From JAAZNO01 sp012798275 (GTDB lineage Bacteria; Chloroflexota; Anaerolineae; B4-G1; SLSP01), in contig DAOPQD010000119.1 of assembly GCA_035347995.1 (NCBI GenBank), forward strand, positions 1-8,413: 8,413 bases of DNA. The letters are read 5' to 3'. The notes below the pieces were generated by a model that was not told the origin of the DNA, did no database searches, and saw nothing but the letters and a program-made list of their open reading frames with translations. The position numbers and the translations under genes were made by a program. How positions within the stretch are numbered: the stretch's first letter is position 1; the number at the start of each line of letters is the position of its first letter. This document shows positions 1-7,198 of this stretch, one piece after another.

Positions 1-5
1 ATCTG

Positions 6-41
6 ATTCGTGAAATTCGTGTTCATTCGGGGCCATTTTCG
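6..41. repeat. Degenerate ATTCGTG tandem repeat upstream of the first gene
   Basis: Units beginning ATTCG(T/G)G start at positions 6, 15 and 25, and a decayed unit (ATTTTCG) starts at 35, giving a spacing of 9 to 10 bases. The tract lies just before the ribosome binding site of the first gene and is cut by the window edge. It resembles the dispersed intergenic repeats with this kind of motif that I recall from Chloroflexota and other GC-rich environmental genomes. No function can be read from it. Confidence 0.5.
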
Positions 42-42
42 C

Positions 43-48
43 AGGAGG
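43..48 (+). promoter_or_regulatory. Ribosome binding site deciding the start of the zinc-ribbon gene
   Basis: A perfect AGGAGG lies 6 bases before the ATG at 55. A GTG in the same frame at position 10 has no such site and lies inside the upstream repeat, so 55 is taken as the start. Confidence 0.85.
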
Positions 49-54
49 TATCCA

Positions 55-882
55 ATGCAATGCCCGCAGTGCGGCTTCGAGAACCGTGACGACGCGCGTT
101 TCTGCAAGCGTTGTGGCCAGAGCTTGTCGGGGGCATCCGCCGTTGCGCCTCCGTTTTGTCCCGCGTGCGGGGCGGCGGTGAAGCCGGGAGCGCGTTTTTG
201 CGCGCGCTGCGGACGGCCCCTGGCCGCTACCCCTGCGCCCCAGGTCGCGCCGCCCGCCCACTCCCCGAGGCCTGCGCCGGTAGCGCCGCGGCCGACCGTG
301 TCTGCCGACGCGCGCGACCTGCCGGCCCCGTCACCCTCTCAACCTCCCGCCCGTGGAACCGCACGCTGGCTGTTCCCTCTCATCACCCTGGCTCTGATGG
401 CCTGCCTGAGTTGCTGCGGCGTGCTCGCCGTGGGAGTGTGGCCCTCTCTGGGCGAGACGCCACCCGCGGCCCTGGTCGGAGATCCCGCCGGACCCGATAT
501 TGCCATCCTGGTGCGGGAATCCTATCTGAACCGCAATCTCACCGCGATTTTACCTGACAAGGGTCTGACCGACGCCTTGCTGGACGTGCAGCCGGGCAAT
601 CTCATCGTGACGACGGCGCGCTTCGACGCGCGGTTTGTGACGCTCGAACTCAAAATCGTGGCCCAGATTTCCGTCGTGAATGGCGAAATCGTGATTGAGG
701 TGCAGGAGGTCAGCACGGGCGGCCAGAATCTCATGGACTTTCTGGGCCTGAGCGAGGTGACCGTGGGGGAGAACTTCACCGGCGCGCTGCGGCAACAGCT
801 GGAAAACGAACTCGGCGCAGGCTCGCAGTTGCTTAACATCAGCACGGACGAGGATCACATCATCCTCAAGGCCCGTTTGTGA
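55..882 (+). CDS. Double zinc-ribbon, single-span membrane protein with extracytoplasmic LmeA/DUF2993-like domain
   Basis: A 275-residue protein of unknown precise role. Residues 3-20 and 35-52 form two treble-clef zinc ribbons of the DZANK type (Cys pairs 3/6, 17/20, 35/38, 49/52). A Pro/Ala-rich linker follows (about 57-100), then a hydrophobic span (about 105-128) containing Cys117, Cys120 and Cys121. The remaining residues (about 147-275) are predicted to lie outside the membrane. That domain starts with an ESYLNR motif and a DVQPGN motif and then alternates beta-like segments, which recalls LmeA/DUF2993 lipid-binding domains. The family assignment is by motif resemblance only. With no signal peptide and ribbons first, the N-terminus should be cytoplasmic. 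The next gene, starting 13 bases after this stop, encodes a diverged copy of the same C-terminal domain, and the protease gene beyond carries similar zinc ribbons, so the three probably act together. Confidence 0.85.
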   Translation: MQCPQCGFENRDDARFCKRCGQSLSGASAVAPPFCPACGAAVKPGARFCARCGRPLAATPAPQVAPPAHSPRPAPVAPRPTVSADARDLPAPSPSQPPARGTARWLFPLITLALMACLSCCGVLAVGVWPSLGETPPAALVGDPAGPDIAILVRESYLNRNLTAILPDKGLTDALLDVQPGNLIVTTARFDARFVTLELKIVAQISVVNGEIVIEVQEVSTGGQNLMDFLGLSEVTVGENFTGALRQQLENELGAGSQLLNISTDEDHIILKARL

Positions 883-895
883 CGGAGGGATGACC

Positions 896-1423
896 ATGGG
901 CACCAAAGTGAAACCGGGGGTGCTGGTGTTGATCGGTGTGCTGGCGGGGATGTTCGTGGGCCTGGCAGGCGGTTGGTTGCTGGTCCACGCACTCGAACAG
1001 ACCGTCGCGGCGGAGCCTTTGCCTGCTTTGCCGCCGTATGACATCGAAGTGGTGGTCGAAGAGAGCTACGTCAACCGCATGATGCTGGGAAGTAACAGCG
1101 CCTTGATCGGCGGCAATGTGGATTTGCAGCCCGGCGGCGGCGCGACGTTTGTGGTGCAGCTGGCGGCCGGCCCTTTCAAGCCGGTCGTGCACGGGGAAGT
1201 CGCCTTTCGCGCCGCCGACGGGGGCCGCATGGCGGTGTCCTTGCTGCAGGTGAAGATGGGACGGCTGTCGCTGCTGCGGTTGGTCCCAGGCAGCATGATG
1301 GAGGATATCAACGCCCTGGTGAACGATCAACTGGTCGGGCGGGTCGGCTCGAAGGGCCTGGAAGTGGTGGCCGTTGCCACTGATGACACCTCGTTGCGCC
1401 TCTACCTGGCGCAGCGCGAGTGA
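896..1423 (+). CDS. Small membrane-anchored protein, paralogue of the preceding LmeA/DUF2993-like domain
   Basis: A 175-residue protein with one N-terminal hydrophobic span (about residues 8-30) and an extracytoplasmic domain (about 45-170). The domain opens with ESYVNR and DLQPGG, matching ESYLNR and DVQPGN in the preceding gene at the same spacing order. It ends with a similar 'V.TDD..L.L' strand, so the two are paralogues. It lacks zinc ribbons. Start choice: the GGAGG at 884-888 sits 1 base before an ATG at 890, which is too close, but 7 bases before the in-frame ATG at 896, so 896 is preferred (890 would add two residues). The 13-base spacing from the preceding stop supports an operon. 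A role in binding or moving lipids outside the membrane is an inference from weak resemblance to LmeA/DUF2993 proteins. There are no catalytic motifs. Confidence 0.8.
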   Translation: MGTKVKPGVLVLIGVLAGMFVGLAGGWLLVHALEQTVAAEPLPALPPYDIEVVVEESYVNRMMLGSNSALIGGNVDLQPGGGATFVVQLAAGPFKPVVHGEVAFRAADGGRMAVSLLQVKMGRLSLLRLVPGSMMEDINALVNDQLVGRVGSKGLEVVAVATDDTSLRLYLAQRE

Positions 1424-1453
1424 ATCTGGAATTTATGACCGCTGGGTGGTTCT

Positions 1454-3817
1454 ATGATGAAACATAAATCGTTACTGATCTTGCTTTTGGCTGGAGGCGT
1501 AGTGCTTCTGGGGGCCGCCGTGGCCCTCTTCTTCATCCTTTCCCCCGGCGCAGAGCCTCCTCCTCCCACGCTCGATCTCAGCGCCCTCACGCTGCCGCCG
1601 TCTCTGGAGGACGTCTCGGCGCTGTACCCGCAGATCGCGCCGTTGTTGAATGATGCGCAGTTAGGCTCGGTCTACAAGGAATTCCTGGTTGCGTACATGG
1701 AAGGAGGACGTGAGGCCGCGATGCAGCTGGCGCAGGAGCGGGGCCTCTTCACCCCCGACGGGAAGAATCTGCGGGTGACGCTGGTGCTGGATATCGAGGA
1801 CAATACGGCGTTGGTCGAGGAACTGCGCGCTGCCGGCATCGAGGTCGTCAGCGCCTATCAGGATCGGGTCAACATCTCCGTGCCGCTCGCGTTGATCGAG
1901 GAGCAGTTCCTGGCGCCGGAAGGCGGTGCGGGCAGCGCATTGATCTTCCAGCAGCTCACGCAGCTGGAGCACGTGATTGCCGTGCGGATGCCGGAGACCC
2001 GCAAACCCGAGGGGCGCACTTTGCAGGAGGGGGTCACCGGTGAAGGGGTGGCCCTCATCGGCGCGGATGCGTGGCACGCGGCCGGGTTCACCGGCGCGGG
2101 CGTGCGCATTGGCGTCCTCGATTTGGGCTTTGCCGGCTATGAGGCGCTCCTGGGCACGGAATTGCCGGCGGAGGTGACGCTCAACACCTTCGGGTGGTAT
2201 GACGCCGCAGAAGTCCATGGCACGGCCTGTGCCGAAATCATCCACGAAGTCGCCCCCGAGGCGACTCTTTTTTTCGCCTGGTACGACGGTTCAGACGCCG
2301 CGTTGGGTGAAGCGGTGCAGTGGTTGCGCGAGCAGGGGGTCAACATCATCTCGCATTCTGTGGGCGCGGTCATCAGTCCCCGGGATGGGACGGGGTGGGG
2401 CACGCAGCTGGTGGAGGAGACCGCCGCCGAGGGCATCCTGTGGGTGAATTCCGCCGGCAACGAGGCGCTCGTCCATCATCGCGCCGTTTTCACCGACGAG
2501 GACGGCGACGGCTACCACGAGTTCACGACCGGCGATGAGGTGATGGCCATTTACAGCGTGGATGAGATTGAGGTTTATCTCATCTGGCAGGATGCGTGGG
2601 ACCGCCCGACGCAGGACCTGGAATTGTGGGTGGTGAGCGCGCAGGGCGACGTGTTGGCGACCTCCGAGGAGCCGCAGTCCGGCGAGCCCGGACAGCGCCC
2701 GGCGGAGGCCTTGTGGGTACAGACTGATGGTGAGACCGTGTATGCTGTCGTGCAGGCCTACAGCGTGACGGCCCCCGTGACGTTTGACGTCTTCGTCCAT
2801 GGCGGCGGAACAGAAGTGGACTTGCCTACCATCTCCTACAGCGTCAGTTCCCCCGGCGACGCGGTCAGCGCGCTCACGGTGGGAGCGACCAACTGGTGGG
2901 ATGATACGCTCGCGGATTACAGCTCGCAGGGGCCGACGACGGACGGGAGGCTCAAACCCGACATCGCTGCACCGGCGGGCGTCTCCGGCGCGACGTATGG
3001 GAAATCGGCCTTCGATGGCACCTCCGCTTCGACGCCGCACGTCGCGGGCGTGGCGGCTCTGGTCTGGCAGGCCAATCCCGGCTTCATGCGCGATCAGGTC
3101 AAGGACTACCTGCTGGCCAATGCGCTCGATTTTGGTCCGGCGGGACCGGACACGGCCTTTGGCTACGGGCGCCTGCATTTGCCGGCGCCTCAACCGGCCG
3201 CGGTCTTGCCGCCAACGCCGATCACGCCCGACGCCGAGACGCCTTTCTACCCGACAGCCACTCCCGCGCCGTATGCCACACTGGAGCTGCCGACGGAATC
3301 TCCTTCGTCGGGGCGGACGTCTTCTCCGATGGTGACAGTGTTGGGATGGCTGATTGGCGGATTGGGGTGTACCGGCGCGGGGTTATTGCTGGCCGCCGCC
3401 GTGATCGTGGTGCGGGGAGGACGTTCCAGGCCGGCTCCGGTTCCGCCGCAGCCGGCGGCCTATGTGCCCGCTGGCGGTGGACAATCCTACGGGCGGGCTG
3501 AACCTGCTCCGGTCCCGCCGCGCCCTGTCGCCCCGCCCGCAGCGTCTGCCCCGCCGTCACCTTTCCCGCCGGCTCCCGCGGCGGCGGATTTGCCCCCGAC
3601 GCAGCGGGTGGGGGCTGCACCGCAGCCGGCGGCGGACGCGCACGCCGGCACTCCCGTCTGCGCCGTGTGCGGCGCGACGGCGCGGCCGGGCGCGCGTTTC
3701 TGCGCGGTGTGCGGCTCGCCGTTGGATTTCCAGGCGCCGGTACAACTCTGTCGGCGTTGTGGGGCGGAATTGCGTCCGAACAGCCGCTTTTGCCCGCGCT
3801 GCGGCGAGCCGGTGTGA
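1454..3817 (+). CDS. Membrane-anchored subtilisin-like (S8) serine protease with C-terminal double zinc ribbon
   Basis: A 787-residue protein. Order of parts: hydrophobic N-terminal segment (7-29, signal anchor or signal peptide); an I9-propeptide-like alpha/beta stretch (about 105-180); S8 catalytic domain (about 200-575); Pro/Thr-rich stalk (575-622); second membrane span (about 626-653); Pro/Ala linker; two zinc ribbons (Cys736/739/750/753 and Cys766/769/780/783). The full catalytic set is visible: Asp223 in VLDLGF, His255 in HGTACAEI, oxyanion Asn336 in NSAGN, and Ser524 in GTSASTPHVAG, so an active enzyme is expected. An insert of about 115 residues (345-460) between Asn336 and Ser524 starts with a calcium-type loop (Asp348, Asp350, Asp352, Glu356) and looks like a beta-sandwich. 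The protease should face outward and the ribbons the cytoplasm. The start has tandem ATGs (1454, 1457) after a weak GGGTGG. The gene begins 30 bases after the preceding one. Its substrate is unknown. Confidence 0.92.
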   Translation: MMKHKSLLILLLAGGVVLLGAAVALFFILSPGAEPPPPTLDLSALTLPPSLEDVSALYPQIAPLLNDAQLGSVYKEFLVAYMEGGREAAMQLAQERGLFTPDGKNLRVTLVLDIEDNTALVEELRAAGIEVVSAYQDRVNISVPLALIEEQFLAPEGGAGSALIFQQLTQLEHVIAVRMPETRKPEGRTLQEGVTGEGVALIGADAWHAAGFTGAGVRIGVLDLGFAGYEALLGTELPAEVTLNTFGWYDAAEVHGTACAEIIHEVAPEATLFFAWYDGSDAALGEAVQWLREQGVNIISHSVGAVISPRDGTGWGTQLVEETAAEGILWVNSAGNEALVHHRAVFTDEDGDGYHEFTTGDEVMAIYSVDEIEVYLIWQDAWDRPTQDLELWVVSAQGDVLATSEEPQSGEPGQRPAEALWVQTDGETVYAVVQAYSVTAPVTFDVFVHGGGTEVDLPTISYSVSSPGDAVSALTVGATNWWDDTLADYSSQGPTTDGRLKPDIAAPAGVSGATYGKSAFDGTSASTPHVAGVAALVWQANPGFMRDQVKDYLLANALDFGPAGPDTAFGYGRLHLPAPQPAAVLPPTPITPDAETPFYPTATPAPYATLELPTESPSSGRTSSPMVTVLGWLIGGLGCTGAGLLLAAAVIVVRGGRSRPAPVPPQPAAYVPAGGGQSYGRAEPAPVPPRPVAPPAASAPPSPFPPAPAAADLPPTQRVGAAPQPAADAHAGTPVCAVCGATARPGARFCAVCGSPLDFQAPVQLCRRCGAELRPNSRFCPRCGEPV

Positions 3818-3823
3818 CGTCAC
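3814..3823. repeat. 10-base perfect palindrome overlapping the protease stop codon
   Basis: GTGACGTCAC is its own reverse complement and contains the TGA stop of the protease gene. No T-run follows, so it is not a standard terminator. It could be an operator-like site or chance. Confidence 0.3.
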
Positions 3824-3874
3824 GGTGACCTGGCGGCTCGACCCTGCTGCAACGTCGGTGGTTGGGGGACGTAT

Positions 3875-3943
3875 ATGAAGAGGATTTGCGCGCTGTCCAG
3901 ACTGGCAGCGGCTCCAAAATCCAGAGCCCAAAATTTAACATAA
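3875..3943 (+). CDS. Possible 22-residue leader ORF before the AIM24 gene
   Basis: An ATG at 3875 preceded by GGGGGA (3864-3869) opens a 22-residue reading frame (starting MKRICALSRLAAAPKSR) that ends in TAA at 3941-3943. The stop directly abuts the GGAG (3944-3947) used by the next gene, an arrangement that could couple translation. It overlaps a heptamer repeat tract and has no recognisable family, so it may equally be non-coding. Codon use (AGG, AGA, TTA) is unlike the neighbouring genes, which counts against it. Confidence 0.2.
   Translation: MKRICALSRLAAAPKSRAQNLT
3914..3934. repeat. Three heptamer units of CCAAAAT type
   Basis: CCAAAAT, CCAGAGC and CCAAAAT follow each other with exact 7-base periodicity, between the protease gene and the AIM24 gene. 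The form resembles the heptanucleotide short tandem repeats (STRR) known from cyanobacteria and similar tracts in other phyla. The tract is short and degenerate. Confidence 0.45.
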
Positions 3944-3955
3944 GGAGAAAGTCCG

Positions 3956-4738
3956 ATGCAGAGTCATGAGATTGATTATCAGGTGTATGGCGACGACTTG
4001 CAGTTTGTGGAGGTGGAGCTCGATCCCCGCGAGACGGTGATCGCCGAAGCCGGAGCGATGATGTACATGGACGACGGCATCGTCTTCGAGACGCGCATGG
4101 GCGATGGCTCCCGTCCCCAGGGCATGATGGACAAAGTTCTCAGCGTCGGCAAGCGGATGTTCACGGGCGAGTCGCTCTTCATGACCCATTTTACCAATGT
4201 GTCTGAGGGCAAGCGGCGACTGGCGTTTGCTGCGCCCTATCCGGGCAAAATCATCGCCATTGACCTCGATGAGGCGCGGGGGGAGCTGATTTGCCAGAAG
4301 GACGCTTTTCTCGCGGCGGCCCTGGGCACGGAAATCAGCATTGCCTTCAACAAGAAGCTCGGCGCGGGCTTCTTTGGCGGCGAGGGTTTTATCCTGCAGC
4401 GGCTGCGGGGCGATGGGATGGCCTTTATCCACGCGGGCGGCACGATCGTCGAGAAGCGCCTGGAAGGGCAGAAGCTGTTGGTGGACACCGGCTGCCTCGT
4501 GGCGTTTGAAAATGGTATCGCCTACGACATTCAGCGCGCGGGTAACCTCAAGTCCATGCTTTTCGGCGGGGAGGGCCTGTTCCTGGCGACCTTGCAAGGG
4601 ACCGGGCGCGTGTGGTTACAATCGCTGCCCTTCTCGCGGCTCGCGGACCGCGTCCTGGCGTCGGCCCCTTCGCAAGGGGGAAAGAGCTCCGACGAGGGCT
4701 CGGTGATTCGCGGACTGTCGGGGCTGCTGCAGCAGTAA
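3956..4738 (+). CDS. AIM24 family protein (TIGR00266 type)
   Basis: A 260-residue soluble protein that matches the AIM24/TIGR00266 family along its length. It is built from repeated beta-rich units with Gly-rich turns: VIAEAGAMMYM (28-38), TGESLF (70-75), PGKIIAIDL (96-104), GGEGFILQRLRGDG (141-154), LVDTGCLVAF (175-184) and LFGGEGLFLATLQGTG (202-217). No signal peptide or membrane span is visible. The yeast namesake affects mitochondrial inner-membrane organisation. The biochemical function of the bacterial proteins is not established, so no reaction is assigned. The start is clear: AAGGAG (3942-3947) lies 8 bases before the ATG. The final 25 residues are Ser/Gly-rich and outside the family core. 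The 138-base gap before it contains no convincing terminator, so co-transcription with the protease operon is possible. The gene ends about 80 bases before the shared terminator. Confidence 0.93.
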   Translation: MQSHEIDYQVYGDDLQFVEVELDPRETVIAEAGAMMYMDDGIVFETRMGDGSRPQGMMDKVLSVGKRMFTGESLFMTHFTNVSEGKRRLAFAAPYPGKIIAIDLDEARGELICQKDAFLAAALGTEISIAFNKKLGAGFFGGEGFILQRLRGDGMAFIHAGGTIVEKRLEGQKLLVDTGCLVAFENGIAYDIQRAGNLKSMLFGGEGLFLATLQGTGRVWLQSLPFSRLADRVLASAPSQGGKSSDEGSVIRGLSGLLQQ

Positions 4739-4810
4739 CGGAGATGGGAAGGGCAGGTCGGCTTGCGCCACAGGTGCGAGCTGCCGGCGTCCGACAAAGA
4801 AGGAAGTGTG

Positions 4811-4847
4811 AAAATAGCCGGGTGATGGAACGCCATCACCCGGTTTT
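4811..4847. terminator. Bidirectional intrinsic terminator between the AIM24 gene and recJ
   Basis: An 11-base-pair perfect stem (4818-4828 with 4833-4843, CCGGGTGATGG and its complement) with an AACG loop is followed by TTTT on the + strand (4844-4847). It is preceded by AAAA (4811-4814), which reads TTTT after the stem on the - strand. It sits between two convergent genes and can end transcription from both sides. The rest of the 4739-4881 gap shows no gene. Confidence 0.88.
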
Positions 4848-4881
4848 CATGTCGGCCGTCGGCGCCGGCAGCAACGGCGTG

Positions 4882-7197
4882 TTAGAACAGCAGCTCCACG
4901 CCGGTGCGGGCGAAGTAATTGCGATACGCGGCCGTCTCTTCCAGCAGCGCTACCAGCTCCGCCGTCCGCCGCGCTAAGGCGGAGGCGTTTTTGGCGCCGC
5001 CTCGCGCCACGAGTGTGATCTCGCCCTCCTCCTGAACGAGGGTGAGGTCGCCATGGGCCTCCATCCATGCCAGCCCCCGCCGGATGGTGATCTCGCGGTG
5101 CGCGATCGCCGCCGCCAGCTCCGGCACGACAATGCGCCCCTCTTTGTGGCTGAGCGCGTATTTGACTCGTCCTATCAATTGTTGCAGGAAGGGGTTGATT
5201 TCGTCGAGGGCGGGATGGTGGCAGAACAGCGCGATTTCCTGGGGATTGACCACTTGGAGCGCCGTCGCCAGCTCTTCTGGCCCCGGCGGCGCGGTCCACA
5301 AAATCAGGACGGGGCCGGGCTCCAGCTCCAGCCGCGTTCTCGCCCCTGGCAGGGTCACCCCCTCGGCCCATAGCTGAGCGCCTGGCCGTTGCATCCAGGG
5401 GGCGAGCAGCGTTTCGGGGTGGGGCTCGCGGCGGTAATCCTCGATGAGGCGCCGCGGAATCTCGATCACGGCTTCGGGGACGGCGGCCTGCACGGGGCGC
5501 GCGTCCAGCCATTCCACTTGCAGACGGCGCTCGCCGCGGAAGGTGTTGGCGCGCACGGTGTAGGCCAGGTCGAAGGCCTCGGCGGGGACGTCTTCCTGGT
5601 CGGCGCGCCACCAGATGACGCGCTGCAACGTCCCACTGCCGTCTTCCACGGTGATGGCCAGATGATCGCCGTTGCGCCCGATCACGTTGATCCCCTGGGC
5701 GCGCACGTTGCAGGTCGCCAGTGTGAGCGGCGGATGTCCCGCGCCGAAGGGCGCCAGCCGTTCCAGGTCGTCTACCAGGGCGAGCGACAGCTCCGAAAAC
5801 GGCAGAATGCCATCAATTTGCAGGGGCGGGGTCGCCGCGACGACGCCGCATTGGGCTTTGACCGCCTGCGACAGCCCTCGCCGGAACGCGGGGATGTTTT
5901 CCTGCGCTAGCGCCAATCCTGCCGCCTGGGCGTGACCGCCGAAGCGCTCCAGCAGCGGGCGTTGGGTGGCAATCGCCTCGGTGATGTGGCACCCTGGCAC
6001 GGAACGGGCCGAGCCTCGGGCGCTGCCATCGCCGGGCGCGACGAGCAGGATCGCGGGGCGATGGTAGCGCTCTGCCAGGCGGCTGGCCACAATCCCCACG
6101 ACGCCGGTGTGCCAGTGTGAGTTGACCAGCACCAGCGCTTCGTATTCCAGGAGTGCGGGATCCTGTTCGAGCTGCGCCTCGGCGGCGGCCTCGACTTCGG
6201 CGCAGAGGCGCTTGCGCTCGGCGTTGAGCGTCTCCATCTGGGCCGCGAGGAGGCGCGCCTGTGCCTGATCGTGGGTGAGGAAGTAATCCACGATGACGTT
6301 GGCGTCGCCCAGGCGCCCGAGCGCGTTGAGGCGCGGCGCGATGACGAACCCGATGGTTTCCTCATTGATTTGCGCCGGCAGCACCTGCGCCAGTTTGAAC
6401 ATCTCCTGCAGACCCGACCGGGACGTTTCCCGCAGCGCCGGCAGGCCCAGCTGCAGGAGATAGCGGGTGTCGCCGGTGAGCTGGGCGACATCGGCGACGA
6501 TTCCCAGGGCGACGAGATCGAGGTGGCGTCGGGCGTCGTCAGGGCGTCCGGCCTGCATGGAGAGCGCTTCGGCGAGTTTGTACGCCACGCCGACGCCGGG
6601 CAACGTGGCGGAGGGGTGGGTCTCCGGCAGGCGGTGGGGGTTGATGAGGGCCCAGGCGGGGGGGAGGTCGCCCTGTGGCAATTCATGATGGTCGGTGATG
6701 ATGACGGGGACGCCGCGGTTTTTCGCGTAGTCAACCGCCTCAAAGGCATCGCTGCCGGTATCGCAGGTGAGGAGGACTTGTGCGCCCTCATCCAGGAGGT
6801 GCGCCAATTGGGCGGTGTTCACGCCGTGCGATTCGAGCTCGCGCACGGGAATGTAGTGCGTCACCTCCGCGCCGAGATCGCGCAGGGTGGCGACCAGCAC
6901 TGTCGTGGAGGTCTGTCCGTCAACGTCGAAGTCGCCCCAGACGCAGATGCGTTCGTGGGCGCGGATGGCCTCTCCGAGGCGGGCGACGGCGCGCTCCATC
7001 TCGGGAAAGTCAAATGGCGAAGCGGGGGCTGCTGCGTGGGGATCGAGGAAAGCGCGCGCCGCTTCTACGGTGGTGATGCCGCGCCGCACCAGCGTTTCGG
7101 CCACCAGGGGGTGCCCGCCGACAAAGGCGCGTAACGGCGGGGGAACCGTGATCGGTTGAGGAGTCTGCCACTCGTACACTTGGATTTGGCTTTCCAT
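4882..7197 (-). CDS. recJ: Single-stranded-DNA-specific exonuclease RecJ
   Basis: A 771-residue 5'-to-3' single-strand DNA exonuclease of the DHH phosphoesterase superfamily, acting in recombinational and mismatch repair. Visible motifs: DFDVDG (89-94, metal-binding), CDTG (145-148), TDHH (168-171), GVGVAYKL (201-208), D.VALGIVADV (227-237), RLNALGR (289-295), then the DHHA1 part with GSARS (395-399) and GGHAQAAGL (420-428). An OB-fold-like region follows (about 490-567). The last 200 residues form a C-terminal extension like that of the longer Firmicutes-type RecJ proteins (E. coli RecJ is about 577). The CDTG motif replaces the more usual VDNG/VDCG but keeps the Asp. The start at 7197 has no clear Shine-Dalgarno because a large hairpin ends 1 base before it. 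An in-frame GTG at 7179 is an alternative. It lies 59 bases after gpmA and is probably expressed from the gpmA promoter. Confidence 0.96.
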   Translation of the reverse strand: MESQIQVYEWQTPQPITVPPPLRAFVGGHPLVAETLVRRGITTVEAARAFLDPHAAAPASPFDFPEMERAVARLGEAIRAHERICVWGDFDVDGQTSTTVLVATLRDLGAEVTHYIPVRELESHGVNTAQLAHLLDEGAQVLLTCDTGSDAFEAVDYAKNRGVPVIITDHHELPQGDLPPAWALINPHRLPETHPSATLPGVGVAYKLAEALSMQAGRPDDARRHLDLVALGIVADVAQLTGDTRYLLQLGLPALRETSRSGLQEMFKLAQVLPAQINEETIGFVIAPRLNALGRLGDANVIVDYFLTHDQAQARLLAAQMETLNAERKRLCAEVEAAAEAQLEQDPALLEYEALVLVNSHWHTGVVGIVASRLAERYHRPAILLVAPGDGSARGSARSVPGCHITEAIATQRPLLERFGGHAQAAGLALAQENIPAFRRGLSQAVKAQCGVVAATPPLQIDGILPFSELSLALVDDLERLAPFGAGHPPLTLATCNVRAQGINVIGRNGDHLAITVEDGSGTLQRVIWWRADQEDVPAEAFDLAYTVRANTFRGERRLQVEWLDARPVQAAVPEAVIEIPRRLIEDYRREPHPETLLAPWMQRPGAQLWAEGVTLPGARTRLELEPGPVLILWTAPPGPEELATALQVVNPQEIALFCHHPALDEINPFLQQLIGRVKYALSHKEGRIVVPELAAAIAHREITIRRGLAWMEAHGDLTLVQEEGEITLVARGGAKNASALARRTAELVALLEETAAYRNYFARTGVELLF

Positions 7198-7198
7198 A

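Noticed and set aside
10..54. GTG start 15 codons upstream of the first gene
   Set aside because: It lies in a tandem repeat with no ribosome binding site, while the ATG at 55 has AGGAGG at ideal spacing and starts the zinc ribbon.
2291..3193. 300-codon open frame on the - strand
   Set aside because: It is antisense to the S8 protease, whose motifs are unmistakable. Long antisense frames are common at high GC.
6271..7134. 287-codon open frame on the + strand
   Set aside because: It is antisense to recJ, with Gly/Asp/Val-rich composition typical of a shadow frame and no family features.
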